Source: Inquilinus sp. Marseille-Q2685 (GTDB lineage: Bacteria > Pseudomonadota > Alphaproteobacteria > DSM-16000 > Inquilinaceae). From it: a stretch of DNA of 64,000 nucleotides. The position numbers and the translations under genes are program-made. Shown one piece after another: positions 49,341-58,072 of this stretch (within the stretch, counting starts at the first letter, position 1; each line of letters starts with the position of its first letter). The notes below the pieces were generated by a model. That model did no database searches and had not been told where the DNA came from. It saw only the letters and a program-made list of their open reading frames with translations. The stretch spans positions 186,001-250,000 of the forward strand of contig NZ_CAKAKL010000001.1 in the NCBI RefSeq assembly GCF_916619195.1. Direction: 5' to 3'.

Positions 49341-49661
49341 ATGCAGCGCGTCTTCGAAGCCCTGGCCTCGGCCCCCCGCCGCAAGATCCTGGCCTATCTC
49401 GCCCATGCGGAGCTGAGCGCGGGCGAGATCGCGTCGCGCTTCGAGATGTCGAAACCGTCGATCTCGCAGCATCTCAGCGTGCTCGAAGCCGCCGGGCTGA
49501 TCGTCGGGGAGAAGCGCGGCCAGTACATCTATTACCGGCTGCTGCAGGACAACCTGGCCAACACGCTGAACGGCTTCGTCCAGGAGGTCTGCCCGGTCGG
49601 CCGACCGCTGAAGCGGGAAAGTGCGCGGCTGGCCAAGGCGAAGCAGACGGGCGAAAGCTGA
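49341..49661 (+). CDS. ArsR/SdpR-type winged-helix repressor
   Basis: 106 residues. MQRVFEALASAPRRKILAYL opens the winged helix and MSKPSISQHLSVLEAAGLI is the recognition helix. GEKRGQYIYYRLLQDNLANT forms the wing. The metal-binding cysteines of classic ArsR are not evident, and the wording resembles the SdpR-type autorepressors. It is divergent from the desaturase and likely controls it through the two palindromes in between. Confidence 0.87.
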   Translation: MQRVFEALASAPRRKILAYLAHAELSAGEIASRFEMSKPSISQHLSVLEAAGLIVGEKRGQYIYYRLLQDNLANTLNGFVQEVCPVGRPLKRESARLAKAKQTGES

Positions 49662-49731
49662 TCCCGATTCCGTCCCGTTGATCGCTGCCGGCAACATCGT
49701 CAGGATCGCGCAGCCGAAGCGAGAGGGGCCG

Positions 49732-50454
49732 ATGCTGCAGGGCTGTCTGAACGGAAGCCGCACCAAGTCGTTTCATCCGGCGACGCCGTATACGCCGGAG
49801 GAGCTGGCGCGTGACGCCGAGGCCGCGGTGCGGGCGGGGGCGGAGGAGTTGCACATCCATCCGCGCAGCGCCGACGGGGCGGAGAGCCTGGCGCCGGACG
49901 ATATCGGCGGGGCGCTGCTGGCCGTGCGCGGCCGGGTGCCCGGCATCCCGATCGGCGTCTCGACCCGGTGGCCGATCCGCCCGGGCGGCCGGGCCCGGCA
50001 GGCGGACATCCGCGGCTGGGAGATCCTGCCCGACTACGTCTCCGTCAACCTGGTCGAGGAAGACGCGCCGGAGGTGATCGGCCTCGCCTTGTCCAAGGGC
50101 GTCGGCATCGAGGCCGGGGTCTGGTCGGTTGCCGATGCCGAACGCCTCGTCCGCCTGCCCGAGACGGGGCGCTGCCTGCGGGTGCTGATCGAGATCAACG
50201 AGCAGGACGAGGCCGAGGCGCGGGCCGTGGCCGAAGGCATCCTGGCGGTCCTGGACCGGGCCGGCATCGCGCTGCCGCGCCTGCTGCACGGCTACGAGGC
50301 CACCAAATGGCCGATCTACCGCATGGCCCTGGCCCGCGGCCTCGACAGCCGCATCGGGCTGGAGGACGGCGCCCACCTGCCGTCCGGCGAACGGGCGGCG
50401 GACAATGCCGGCCTGCTGCGGGCCGCGCGGCAACTGGCCGCCGCGGCCGGATAG
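49732..50454 (+). CDS. Beta-keto acid cleavage enzyme (DUF849/BKACE family)
   Basis: 240 residues. TIM-barrel enzymes of this family condense a beta-keto acid with acetyl-CoA; the founding member is 3-keto-5-aminohexanoate cleavage enzyme. The zinc motif HIHPRSADG follows the second strand and LEDGAHLPSG is near the end. The protein is of the short family form. The substrate cannot be told. Remnants of an IclR regulator and a transporter follow directly. Confidence 0.85.
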   Translation: MLQGCLNGSRTKSFHPATPYTPEELARDAEAAVRAGAEELHIHPRSADGAESLAPDDIGGALLAVRGRVPGIPIGVSTRWPIRPGGRARQADIRGWEILPDYVSVNLVEEDAPEVIGLALSKGVGIEAGVWSVADAERLVRLPETGRCLRVLIEINEQDEAEARAVAEGILAVLDRAGIALPRLLHGYEATKWPIYRMALARGLDSRIGLEDGAHLPSGERAADNAGLLRAARQLAAAAG

Positions 50455-50464
50455 CTGCGACACC

Positions 50465-50725
50465 TCAGTCGGCCAGGCCGCCGATCTGCTCCGTGATCCG
50501 TGCGTCGGCGTCGCGCAGCGCGGCCAGCGCCTCCCCGGGCGAGACCGTGTTCCCGCGCTGCGGCAGGAAGGGCAGGGTCAGCGCGGCGACGGCCAGCCCC
50601 GAGGAATCGAGGACGGGCGCGCTCATATCGGTCAGGCCGGGCGCCGTCTCGCTCGGCGCAAGGTCGTGCCCGGCCGCGGCGATGCCCTCCAGCCGCTCCG
50701 GGATGTCTCCGGCCGGCAGCTCGTC
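50465..50725 (-). pseudogene. IclR-family regulator, C-terminal fragment
   Basis: About 85 codons. The text GHDLAPSETAPGLTDMSAPV followed by LDSSGLAVAALTLPFLP is the C-terminal effector domain of IclR regulators. The N-terminal helix-turn-helix is missing: upstream sequence turns abruptly into a transporter fragment at about 50725. The fragment ends 10 bases from the BKACE gene, which the intact regulator may once have controlled. Confidence 0.65.
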
Positions 50726-50888
50726 CCGGTTCCCCAACTATCTGGTCAAGGCGCAGGGCCTCAGCATCGCCACGATGGGCGTGGTCAACGCCATCCCCTG
50801 GGTGTTCGTGCGCAGCCCGGCGTCCGGAGCCAGTGCGCCGGCGCCGATGCGCGAGAGCCTGGCGGGCGCGATGGCCCCGAGGCGGTAG
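50724..50888 (+). pseudogene. MFS transporter fragment
   Basis: The plus-strand frame reads FPNYLVKAQGLSIATMGVVN followed by AIPWVFV, the text of an early loop and helix of organic-anion MFS transporters, then becomes unrelated and stops at 50888. No start or further helices remain. It touches the IclR fragment at about 50725, so the junction looks like a deletion scar. Confidence 0.55.
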
Positions 50889-50904
50889 GGGCCACAAATC
50901 CGTA

Positions 50905-51648
50905 TCAGGAACGCGGCCGTTCGATCACCCCGAGATCCGTGGTCAGGGACACGATCCGGCCGGCATCATCCAGGCCGAAATAGGAGATGTAGTAGCCGTC
51001 GCCGAAGCCGGTCGAGAACATCGCGACCGTGCCCGGCCCGAAAGGCCGGACCAGCCAGGTCGCGCCGCTCGTCTGGTGCTCGTTCAGGGCGGCGATCAGC
51101 TGGCGTTTCGTATTCGGGTCGGCGGCTGCCGCGAGATATGGCTCCTGGACGGTGGCATCCATGAAACTGCCGGTGCCGCTCTCGACCGGAAAGCCGAAGG
51201 CGTAGTTCGTCTGCGAGCCGTCGATGGATTCGCCGGGCGGCAAGGCCATCTCCCAACGCACCGCCGGCCGGGCCGAGAAAAGGATTCGGGCATAGGCCAC
51301 CTGCTGCTCGCCGGAGGGTGCCCTGGCGACCGCAAGCTGCACCGGAAAGCGGCCCGTAGGGACGGCTTTGGTAAAGGGAATGCCGGGGTCGCACGCGAAC
51401 GGGTCGCAGACCACGATGCGGCCGCTGGGGATCTCGATATCGCCGGGCGAGACAGTGGAAAACTCGACGGGCTTCCCGTCGGCGATGACGCGGGCCTTGG
51501 CTCCGGCCTCGAAGGCACTACCGATCATGGCCGATGGCGGTATCTGCCCGTTGTCGGTGCGGGCGGTGGCGCAAGCCGCGACGAGAAGCAGCCCCACCAG
51601 CGGTGGGACGCGCCTGACCCAGCCCAGAAGGCTGTTTCCGATGTCCAT
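50905..51648 (-). CDS. DUF4241-domain lipoprotein
   Basis: 247 residues. The N-terminus carries a lipoprotein signal peptide ending VGLLLVAACATA, with the lipobox cysteine about residue 24. The rest matches DUF4241: GRIVVCDPFACD and GIPFTKAVPTGRFPVQL, SGTGSFMDATVQEPYL, and FSTGFGDGYYISYFGLDD at the end. The function is unknown. GGGAGGGGG precedes the ATG at 51648. A second, truncated copy of the end of this domain lies just upstream. Confidence 0.8.
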   Translation of the reverse strand: MDIGNSLLGWVRRVPPLVGLLLVAACATARTDNGQIPPSAMIGSAFEAGAKARVIADGKPVEFSTVSPGDIEIPSGRIVVCDPFACDPGIPFTKAVPTGRFPVQLAVARAPSGEQQVAYARILFSARPAVRWEMALPPGESIDGSQTNYAFGFPVESGTGSFMDATVQEPYLAAAADPNTKRQLIAALNEHQTSGATWLVRPFGPGTVAMFSTGFGDGYYISYFGLDDAGRIVSLTTDLGVIERPRS

Positions 51649-51701
51649 GATCCCCCTCCCGATGCCGCACGTCCCACCTGTGCCGGGCAGGTTCGCCGAT
51701 T

Positions 51702-51840
51702 CTATTTCCCGGCGCGCCATTCCACCACGCCGAAATCGGTAACCAGCGCGACCACGCGGCCGGTCTCGTCCAGGCCGAAATAGGAGGCGTAGAAGCCGTC
51801 GCGCCAGCCAGAGGAGAACATCGCCACATTTGCGTGCCCG
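51702..51840 (-). pseudogene. C-terminal fragment of a second DUF4241 gene
   Basis: Minus-strand text NVAMFSSGWRDGFYASYFGL followed by DETGRVVALVTDFGVVEW aligns with the last 40 residues of the DUF4241 lipoprotein next door (TVAMFSTGFGDGYYISYFGL). The start and the middle are gone. The sequence joining it to 51899 does not look like the family. It is a remnant of a tandem duplication. Confidence 0.7.
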
Positions 51841-51895
51841 CATCGCCGGCCGGTCGGCGAAGAGGATGCGCCGGGCTCCTGCCGCCGCTGCACGG

Positions 51896-53752
51896 TCATG
51901 ACGCCGCGACCACCTCCGGGTCGCGGTTCGGCCGCTCCGGCGCCGCCAGCTCGCCGCGCTCCGCCGCCTCCTGCTGCCGGCGCCACATCTCGGCATAGCG
52001 GCCGTCCTCGGCCAGCAGCTGGGCGTGGCTGCCGCGCTCGGCGATGCGGCCGTCGGCCAGGACGATGATCTCGTCGGCGTCGATCACGGTCGACAGGCGG
52101 TGCGCGATCACCAGCGTGGTCTTGCCCCGGCTGACCTCGCGCAGATTGGCCTGGATCTCACGCTCGGTGTTGGTGTCGAGCGCCGAGGTCGCCTCGTCGA
52201 ACAGCAGGATCGCCGGGTCCTTCAGGATGGTGCGGGCGATCGCCACGCGCTGCTTCTCGCCGCCCGACAGCTTCAGCCCGCGCTCGCCGACCTTGGTGTC
52301 GTAGCCGTCGGGCAGGCGCAGCACGAAATCGTGGATGCGCGCCATCTGTGCCGCCGCCACCACCTCGTCGTCGCTCGCCCCCGGCCGGCCATAAGCAATG
52401 TTGTAGCGGATGGTGTCGTTGAACAACACCGTGTCCTGCGGGACGATGCCGATGGCGGCGCGCAGGCTGGATTGCGTGATGTCGCGGATGTCCTGCCCGT
52501 CGATCCGCACCGACCCGGCGGTCACGTCGTAGAAGCGGAACAGAAGGCGGCTGATGGTCGACTTGCCGGCCCCGGTCGGCCCGACGATGGCGACGGTGTG
52601 CCCGGCCGGCACGGCGAAGGTCACGCCCTTCAGGATCGGCCGCCGCGGGTCGTAGCCGAACTCGACATCGGTGAAGCTGACCGTGCCGCCCTGGACCAGG
52701 AGGGGTTGGGCCCCCGGCGCGTCCACCACCTCCGGCGGCACCCCGAGCAGCGAGAACATCTTCTCGATGTCGACCAGCGCCTGCTTCACCTCGCGATAGA
52801 CGAAGCCGAAGAAGTTCAGCGGCAGGTACAGCTGGATCAGATAGGTGTTGGCCAGCACGAAGTCGCCGACCGTCAGCCGGCCCTGGACGATGCCGGCGGC
52901 CGCCATCCACATCACCGCGGTCAGGCCGGCGGCGATGATCGCGGCTTGCCCGATGTTCAGCAGCGACAGCGACACCTGGCTGCGCACCGCCGCCCGCTCG
53001 TAGCGGATCAGCGATGCCTCGTAGCGCCGTGCCTCGTGGTCCTCGTTGCCGAAATACTTGACCGTCTCGAAGTTCAGCAGGCTGTCGATCGCCTTGGTGT
53101 TGGCTTCCTGGTCGGTCTCGTTCATCTGCCGGCGGTATTTGGTCCGCCATTCCGTCACCCACAGGGTGAAGGCGATGTAGAGGACGACGGTGGCCAGCGT
53201 CACCAGCGCGAACCACAGGTCGAGGATCCACCACAGCACGGCGACGACGAACAGGATCTCGACCAGCGTCGGCAGGATGTTGAACAGCATGAAGCGCAGC
53301 AGCGTGTCGATCGCCGCGTTGCCGCGCTCGATCGCCCGCGACAGGCCGCCGGTCTGGCGGTCGAGGTGGAAGCGCAGCGACAGGCTGTGCAGATGCTGGA
53401 AAGTGGCGAGGCCGGTGCGGCGGATGGCGCGCTGCGCCACCTTGGAGAAGATGGCGTCACGCAGCTCGCCGAAGGCCAGGCTCAGCACCCGGGCCGCGCC
53501 GTAAGCCAGGATGACGCCGACCGGCAGGATCAGCGGCAGCCCGCCCTTCACGGACAGGGCGTCGATCGCATCCTTGTAGAAGATCGGGGTGTAGACGCTG
53601 GCGACCTTGGCGGCGACCAGCAGCAGCACCGCCGCCACCACCCGGGCCCGCATCTCCAGCTGGCCGGCCGGCCAGAGATAGGGGGCGAGCGAGCGCAAGG
53701 GATGGCGACCCTTGGCGGCGTCGATGACGGAAGGGGGCGTGTCGGCGTTCAT
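51896..53752 (-). CDS. Atm1-type ABC exporter (fused permease and ATPase)
   Basis: 618 residues. Six hydrophobic helices occupy about residues 30-310, followed by a nucleotide-binding domain with Walker A IVGPTGAGKSTISRL, signature KLSGGEKQRVAIARTI and Walker B AILLFDEATSALD. TDQEANTKAIDSLLNFETVK followed by YFGNEDHE is characteristic of Atm1/HMT1 exporters, which move glutathione-linked metal or sulfur compounds. The ATG at 53752 is preferred over 53857. Confidence 0.92.
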   Translation of the reverse strand: MNADTPPSVIDAAKGRHPLRSLAPYLWPAGQLEMRARVVAAVLLLVAAKVASVYTPIFYKDAIDALSVKGGLPLILPVGVILAYGAARVLSLAFGELRDAIFSKVAQRAIRRTGLATFQHLHSLSLRFHLDRQTGGLSRAIERGNAAIDTLLRFMLFNILPTLVEILFVVAVLWWILDLWFALVTLATVVLYIAFTLWVTEWRTKYRRQMNETDQEANTKAIDSLLNFETVKYFGNEDHEARRYEASLIRYERAAVRSQVSLSLLNIGQAAIIAAGLTAVMWMAAAGIVQGRLTVGDFVLANTYLIQLYLPLNFFGFVYREVKQALVDIEKMFSLLGVPPEVVDAPGAQPLLVQGGTVSFTDVEFGYDPRRPILKGVTFAVPAGHTVAIVGPTGAGKSTISRLLFRFYDVTAGSVRIDGQDIRDITQSSLRAAIGIVPQDTVLFNDTIRYNIAYGRPGASDDEVVAAAQMARIHDFVLRLPDGYDTKVGERGLKLSGGEKQRVAIARTILKDPAILLFDEATSALDTNTEREIQANLREVSRGKTTLVIAHRLSTVIDADEIIVLADGRIAERGSHAQLLAEDGRYAEMWRRQQEAAERGELAAPERPNRDPEVVAAS

Positions 53753-53948
53753 GGTGCGTACCCTAAGCGGGCGATCCGCGGGCGGGAAGGGCAAAGCCAT
53801 CCATTGGCCGTCAGGAGTATATTGATAAAATTGAATGATTATGTTGCTATGCGGCAACGCTGTGTGACTTTCACGATCGCATCACGGCAAAAGGACTCCT
53901 CTAGGCCTGGTGCCGCGCTACGTATCTTAGGATTGCTGGAGATTGCCG

Positions 53949-55637
53949 ATGCGACGCCTCGTTGTCCCGCTTCTGTCCCTCCTGCTCGGCACGGCGGCCC
54001 TGCCGGCCGCGGTGCAGGCCGGGCTGACGCCGGCGGCCGCGTCGCTGGAGTCGGGCTCACTGTCCGACCCGCGGGCCGCGATCGAGGCGGCAATCGGCGA
54101 TGCAGACACGGCCACCGTCGGCGGCGTGGTGCTGAAGGCGCGGGAGGTGCGCGACTTCTACGCCGGCCGCGGCTGGTTTCCACTCTGGATCGACATGGAC
54201 GGGCGGCTCGACCCGCGCGTCGGGCCGATCGTGGCGCGCCTGGCCAAGGCGCGCGAGGAGGGGCTGGTCCCGTCCGACTACTATGTCGACTCGCTGAAGG
54301 AGCTGATCCGCTCCCCCGACACCGGCGACGTCGTCGCTGCCGAGATCCTGCTCAGCGCCGCGGTGATGCGGTACGGGGTTGACGTGCATGCCGGCCGTCT
54401 GGTCCCGCGCGAGATCGACAAGACCTTCGACATTACTCCAAAGCCGGTCGACCGGGCGGCTTTGGCCACCGCGGTGTCGATGCTGCCCGATCCCGACCGG
54501 TTCCTGGCCGATCTGGCGCCGAAGCACGCGCTGTACCAGCAGCTGAAGGGCGCGCTCAGCGGCTATGAGACGCTGGCCGAGGCCGGCTGGCCGACCATCC
54601 CGCCGGGCGAGAGCCTGCGGCCGGGGCAGGAGAGCGACCGCGTGCCGGTGCTGCGCGCCCGTCTGGCCGCCACCGGCGAATTCGTCGGCGATCCCGCCGA
54701 CCAGAGCCGCATTTATGATCCGCAGCTGGTGGCCGCGGTCGAGCAGTTCCAGGGCAAGCACGGGCTGAAGCCGGACGGCATCCTCGGCCGCGGCACCCTG
54801 GCGATGCTGAACCGGCAGGGGCCGGAGCGGATGAACCAGATCGTCGCCAGCATGGAGCGGCTGCGCTGGCTGCCGGACGATCTCGGCCCCGACTACCTGA
54901 TGGTCAACATCGCCGCCTTCACCATGGACGTCGTCGCCGACGGCCAGCTGGTGCGCACCATGGACGTCGTGGTCGGCGAGGCCAAGAACCAGACGCCGCT
55001 GTTCAACAGCGCCCTGACCTATCTCGAGTTCAACCCGACCTGGACAGTGCCGCCGTCGATCGCCAGCAAGGAGTACCTGCCGAGGCTGCGCAACAATCCG
55101 GGCTACCTTGCCAGCCGCAACTACCGGCTGTTCTCCGGCTGGGGCAGCGGCTCGCGCGAGATGAGCGCCGACTATGTCGATTGGAACGGCATCGGTGCCG
55201 GCACCATGCGGTCGCTGCGCATCCGGCAGGAGCCGGGGCCGGGCAACGCCCTCGGCAAGGTCAAGTTCATGATGGCGAACAACTGGAGCGTCTATCTCCA
55301 CGACACGCCGTCGAAGAGCTACTTCAAGCGCGCCAACCGCGCCCTGTCGCATGGCTGTGTCCGGCTGCAGGATCCGATCTGGCTGGCGGACTATCTGCTC
55401 GAAGGATCGCCCGACTGGTCGCCGGCCCGGCGGGAACGGGTGATGGGCAGTTGGACCCCGACGACTCGAATCAACCTGCCGACTCCGATGCCGCTCTACC
55501 TCGTCTCCCAGACCGCCTGGATCGATCGGACCGGCGAGGTGGCGTTCCGCGACGATATCTACGGCATCGACGCCAAGGTCATCGCAGCCCTTCAGGCCCG
55601 TGAAACCCGGCGCGAACAACTCGCATCTTCACGCTGA
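53949..55637 (+). CDS. L,D-transpeptidase (YcbB/LdtD type)
   Basis: 562 residues. A signal peptide spans residues 1-25 (VPLLSLLLGTAALPAAVQA). The N-terminal domain (VRDFYAGRGWFPLWIDMDG), a peptidoglycan-binding repeat (VAAVEQFQGKHGLKPDGILG) and the YkuD domain with catalytic Cys in ALSHGCVRLQDP follow in the usual order. It forms 3-3 cross-links in peptidoglycan. A terminator follows, then a MepK-like peptidase gene, the same neighbours as in E. coli. GGAG lies before the ATG at 53949. Confidence 0.93.
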   Translation: MRRLVVPLLSLLLGTAALPAAVQAGLTPAAASLESGSLSDPRAAIEAAIGDADTATVGGVVLKAREVRDFYAGRGWFPLWIDMDGRLDPRVGPIVARLAKAREEGLVPSDYYVDSLKELIRSPDTGDVVAAEILLSAAVMRYGVDVHAGRLVPREIDKTFDITPKPVDRAALATAVSMLPDPDRFLADLAPKHALYQQLKGALSGYETLAEAGWPTIPPGESLRPGQESDRVPVLRARLAATGEFVGDPADQSRIYDPQLVAAVEQFQGKHGLKPDGILGRGTLAMLNRQGPERMNQIVASMERLRWLPDDLGPDYLMVNIAAFTMDVVADGQLVRTMDVVVGEAKNQTPLFNSALTYLEFNPTWTVPPSIASKEYLPRLRNNPGYLASRNYRLFSGWGSGSREMSADYVDWNGIGAGTMRSLRIRQEPGPGNALGKVKFMMANNWSVYLHDTPSKSYFKRANRALSHGCVRLQDPIWLADYLLEGSPDWSPARRERVMGSWTPTTRINLPTPMPLYLVSQTAWIDRTGEVAFRDDIYGIDAKVIAALQARETRREQLASSR

Positions 55638-55965
55638 AATCCTCGTACGATTCAAGCGTTGCTCCGACGGGCGACCGAATTTCGGTCGCCCGCTTCTATT
55701 TTTCCTTGATGAATTCGAATTGGTGCAAAATCTATATTGAGACTCTATGATTTTTTACTTGTCATTTCACCAAAGATGCGACAGATATACCACAATGTTG
55801 CCGATATGCCACAGCGTTTCTTTGTAAAGCTGAGAAGAAACTGTTGATTCCCGCTTCGCCCTGCTTCACAAAGGACGCCATCGAACGCCCGGCGCCGAGT
55901 ATAGGCGTGTAAAGCGTCAGAAATGCCGGATGCGCGGTTAGTGAAGGTTAGGAGCAGCGGGAACG
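55638..55965. other. 328-bp AT-rich intergenic stretch
   Basis: Between the transpeptidase and the DUF882 gene. It starts with a terminator (55668-55703), then a notably AT-rich part holding the 11-bp direct repeats GATATACCACA (55784-55794) and GATATGCCACA (55803-55813), 19 bp apart. These suggest a regulated promoter for the next gene. A minus-strand frame at 55745-56038 is not convincing as a gene. Confidence 0.5.
55668..55703 (+). terminator. Rho-independent terminator after L,D-transpeptidase
   Basis: CGGGCGACCG and CGGTCGCCCG form a perfect 10-bp stem with the loop AATTT, followed by CTTCTATTTTT. It lies 30 bases past the transpeptidase stop. Confidence 0.88.
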
Positions 55966-56502
55966 ATGCAGAGACGGCAATTCCTGAGGATGTCGGCCGG
56001 GGCTGTTGCAGCCGCAGCCGTCGCGCCAATCGCACCACTCTCAGCCCTTGCCGCCACCAATCGACGAACGCTCCATCTCTACGACGCTCACAATCTGGTC
56101 GAAATCAAGGAAGAGTACTGGGCCGACGGCTGGTACAACCCGGACGTCCTGGCCAAGTTCAATTACTTCCTGCGCGACTGGCGGTCGGACGAGGTCCGGG
56201 GGATGGACCCGAAGCTGCTCGACATCCTGTATTCGCTGCAGCGCAAGGGTGGGTCGGACGAGCCGATCCATGTCGTCTGCGGCTATCGCTCCCGCGCCAC
56301 CAACGCCATGCTGGCCCGCCGCAGCCGCGGCGTCGCGCGCAACTCCCTGCACATCCAGGGCCAGGCGGCGGACATCTTCATGCCGAATATGAGCCTGGCC
56401 AGCCTGCGCCGGAACGCGATCGGGCTGCAGGCCGGCGGCGTCGGCTACTACCCGCGGTCGAATTTCGTCCACGTCGACACCGGCGACATCCGCACTTGGT
56501 GA
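55966..56502 (+). CDS. DUF882 / MepK-like murein endopeptidase
   Basis: 178 residues. A twin-arginine signal (RRQFLRMSAGAVAAAAV) precedes the peptidase M15-type domain. Zinc-site elements are RNSLHIQGQAADIFMP (His, Asp) and the terminal SNFVHVDTGDIRTW (His). MepK cleaves 3-3 cross-links, the product of the L,D-transpeptidase next door. A terminator closes the gene. Confidence 0.9.
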   Translation: MQRRQFLRMSAGAVAAAAVAPIAPLSALAATNRRTLHLYDAHNLVEIKEEYWADGWYNPDVLAKFNYFLRDWRSDEVRGMDPKLLDILYSLQRKGGSDEPIHVVCGYRSRATNAMLARRSRGVARNSLHIQGQAADIFMPNMSLASLRRNAIGLQAGGVGYYPRSNFVHVDTGDIRTW

Positions 56503-56520
56503 CGCCGCATCGACGGGCAG

Positions 56521-56549
56521 GGGCCGCCGCAGGGCGGCCCTTTCCGTTT
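56521..56549 (+). terminator. Rho-independent terminator after DUF882 gene
   Basis: GGGCCGCC-GCAG-GGCGGCCC, an 8-bp GC stem with a 4-base loop, followed by TTTCCGTTT. It is 18 bases past the stop and shields the convergent phosphoesterase gene. Confidence 0.85.
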
Positions 56550-56557
56550 GGGCACGC

Positions 56558-57274
56558 TCACAGCTCGATCAACGCATAGGGGCGGCCGCTCGGCTTCTCG
56601 ATCGCCCAGGCGACATTGTAGACCGGCGCCCCGGCGGGGGTGTGGCCCTGATACACGCCGCGATGGGCGTGGCCGTGAACCACCGCGCTGACGGTGAAGC
56701 GGTCGATCGTCTCCGCCAGGCGCGAGGAGCCCAGGAAGGGATAGATCTCCAGCGGCTCGCCCTCGATCGTCTCGGAGATCGGGGCGTAGTGCAGCACCAC
56801 CATCGCCCGCTGTGTCTTCACCGTCCGCATCGCGTTCTCCAGCCGCATCGCCTCGGACACGGCCACGGCGACGAACTCCTTGGTCTCCGGCTCGCCGAAG
56901 GAGCCCAGCATCCGCCGGCCGAATCCGCCGGCGAAGCCCTTGACCCCGACGAAGCCGACGCCATCGATCTCGACCGCGCTGCCGTCCAGCAGCCGCAGCC
57001 CGGCCTGCGTCAGGATCGACCGCACCGTCTCGACCTCGCCGCATTCGTAGTCATGGTTGCCCAGCACGCCGATCACGGGAATCGGGCAGGCGTGCAGATC
57101 CTCGGCCAGCCGCTCCGCCTGCCGGACCGTGCCGGTGTCGGTCAGGTCGCCGCACAGCACCAGGGCGTCGGCCGCCCGGGCGATCTCGCCGAACATCTCG
57201 CGCAGCGGGTCGGACTGGTCCTTGACATGGATGTCGCCGATCGCGGCGACGGTGAATTTTCCGTTCTCCGCCAT
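56558..57274 (-). CDS. Metallophosphoesterase
   Basis: 238 residues. The calcineurin-like metal motifs are GDIHVKDQ (D-x-H), LCGDLTDTG (GD), VLGNHDYECG (GNHD), LHYAPI, and VVHGHAHRGVYQG (GHxH). The substrate is unknown. It lies 27 bases downstream of the nucleotidyltransferase gene on the same strand, so the two are probably one operon. Confidence 0.93.
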   Translation of the reverse strand: MAENGKFTVAAIGDIHVKDQSDPLREMFGEIARAADALVLCGDLTDTGTVRQAERLAEDLHACPIPVIGVLGNHDYECGEVETVRSILTQAGLRLLDGSAVEIDGVGFVGVKGFAGGFGRRMLGSFGEPETKEFVAVAVSEAMRLENAMRTVKTQRAMVVLHYAPISETIEGEPLEIYPFLGSSRLAETIDRFTVSAVVHGHAHRGVYQGHTPAGAPVYNVAWAIEKPSGRPYALIEL

Positions 57275-57301
57275 GAGTCGGTCCCGTTCTCCTGTCTCGT
57301 C

Positions 57302-58072
57302 TCACGCGTCGCGCCAGTCGCCCTCGCCGCCGACATCGGCGAAGCCCCATTGCTCGACCGCGGCGGCGTAGTCGACCCGCGACAGCATGCGGCCGCGGCA
57401 CACCTTCATCTGCGGCGGCGGCAGGTCGAGCTGATGGCGCAGCCGGTCCATCAACTCGTCCATCAGCCAGCGCGGCACCCGGTCGCGCTCGGTCGGATAG
57501 ACCCAGCGGAAGTTGAGCAGATGGACCAGCAGCATCTCCCAATGCAACTCCATGTAGCCGAGCAGACGCTGCCAATCGATCTCGTCGTGCTGCTTCAGGA
57601 TGACATGGATGACGTCGGCGCCGTCGTAGCGGTGGCGCATCTGGATGAAGGCCTTGGACCAGATCAGCTCGGTCGGCGCGACGATCCGGACTTGGCTGCC
57701 GAAGACCTCGATCTCGCGGGCATGCTCGAACCACTGGTCGTTCACCGGCATGGTGCCGTTCGACGAGGCGTAGATCACGTCGAAGAAGTGCCGGCCCTTG
57801 TGCACTTTGCCCAGCCAGCGCTCGTCCTCGATCTCGACCGAATAGCCGAGGTCGTGGAACACCCCGAGGATGCGCGGGCTGTCCCCGGCCTTGCAGAAGA
57901 TGTCGAGGTCCTTGGTCGGACGCGAGATCCCGGTATAGGCGCTGACGGCGTAGGTTCCGGCCAGCAGGAAGGGCAGGCCGGTCGCCGCCAGCTCGCGCAG
58001 CGCTTCGGCATAGAACGCCTCGGCCTGCGGATCGTGCAGCGTCGGCGCGGCGGCGGCGATGATCGACGGAAT
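57302..58072 (-). CDS. Nucleotidyltransferase-like protein with apparent ATT start
   Basis: 256 residues if started at ATT 58072, which has GGGAGG eight bases upstream. No ATG, GTG or TTG is in frame before GTG 57862. Starting there would remove PFLLAGTYAVSAYTGISRPT with KDLDIF, the nucleotidyltransferase site, residues about 34-59. The remainder (VRIVAPTELIWSKAFIQMRH) resembles DUF6036/AbiEii-like nucleotidyltransferases. A phosphoesterase gene follows. The substrate is unknown. Confidence 0.78.
   Translation of the reverse strand: MPSIIAAAAPTLHDPQAEAFYAEALRELAATGLPFLLAGTYAVSAYTGISRPTKDLDIFCKAGDSPRILGVFHDLGYSVEIEDERWLGKVHKGRHFFDVIYASSNGTMPVNDQWFEHAREIEVFGSQVRIVAPTELIWSKAFIQMRHRYDGADVIHVILKQHDEIDWQRLLGYMELHWEMLLVHLLNFRWVYPTERDRVPRWLMDELMDRLRHQLDLPPPQMKVCRGRMLSRVDYAAAVEQWGFADVGGEGDWRDA

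Noticed and set aside
55745-56038. A 97-codon minus-strand frame before the DUF882 gene
   Set aside because: It runs through the AT-rich promoter and into the signal-peptide codons of the real gene; composition and start context are poor.
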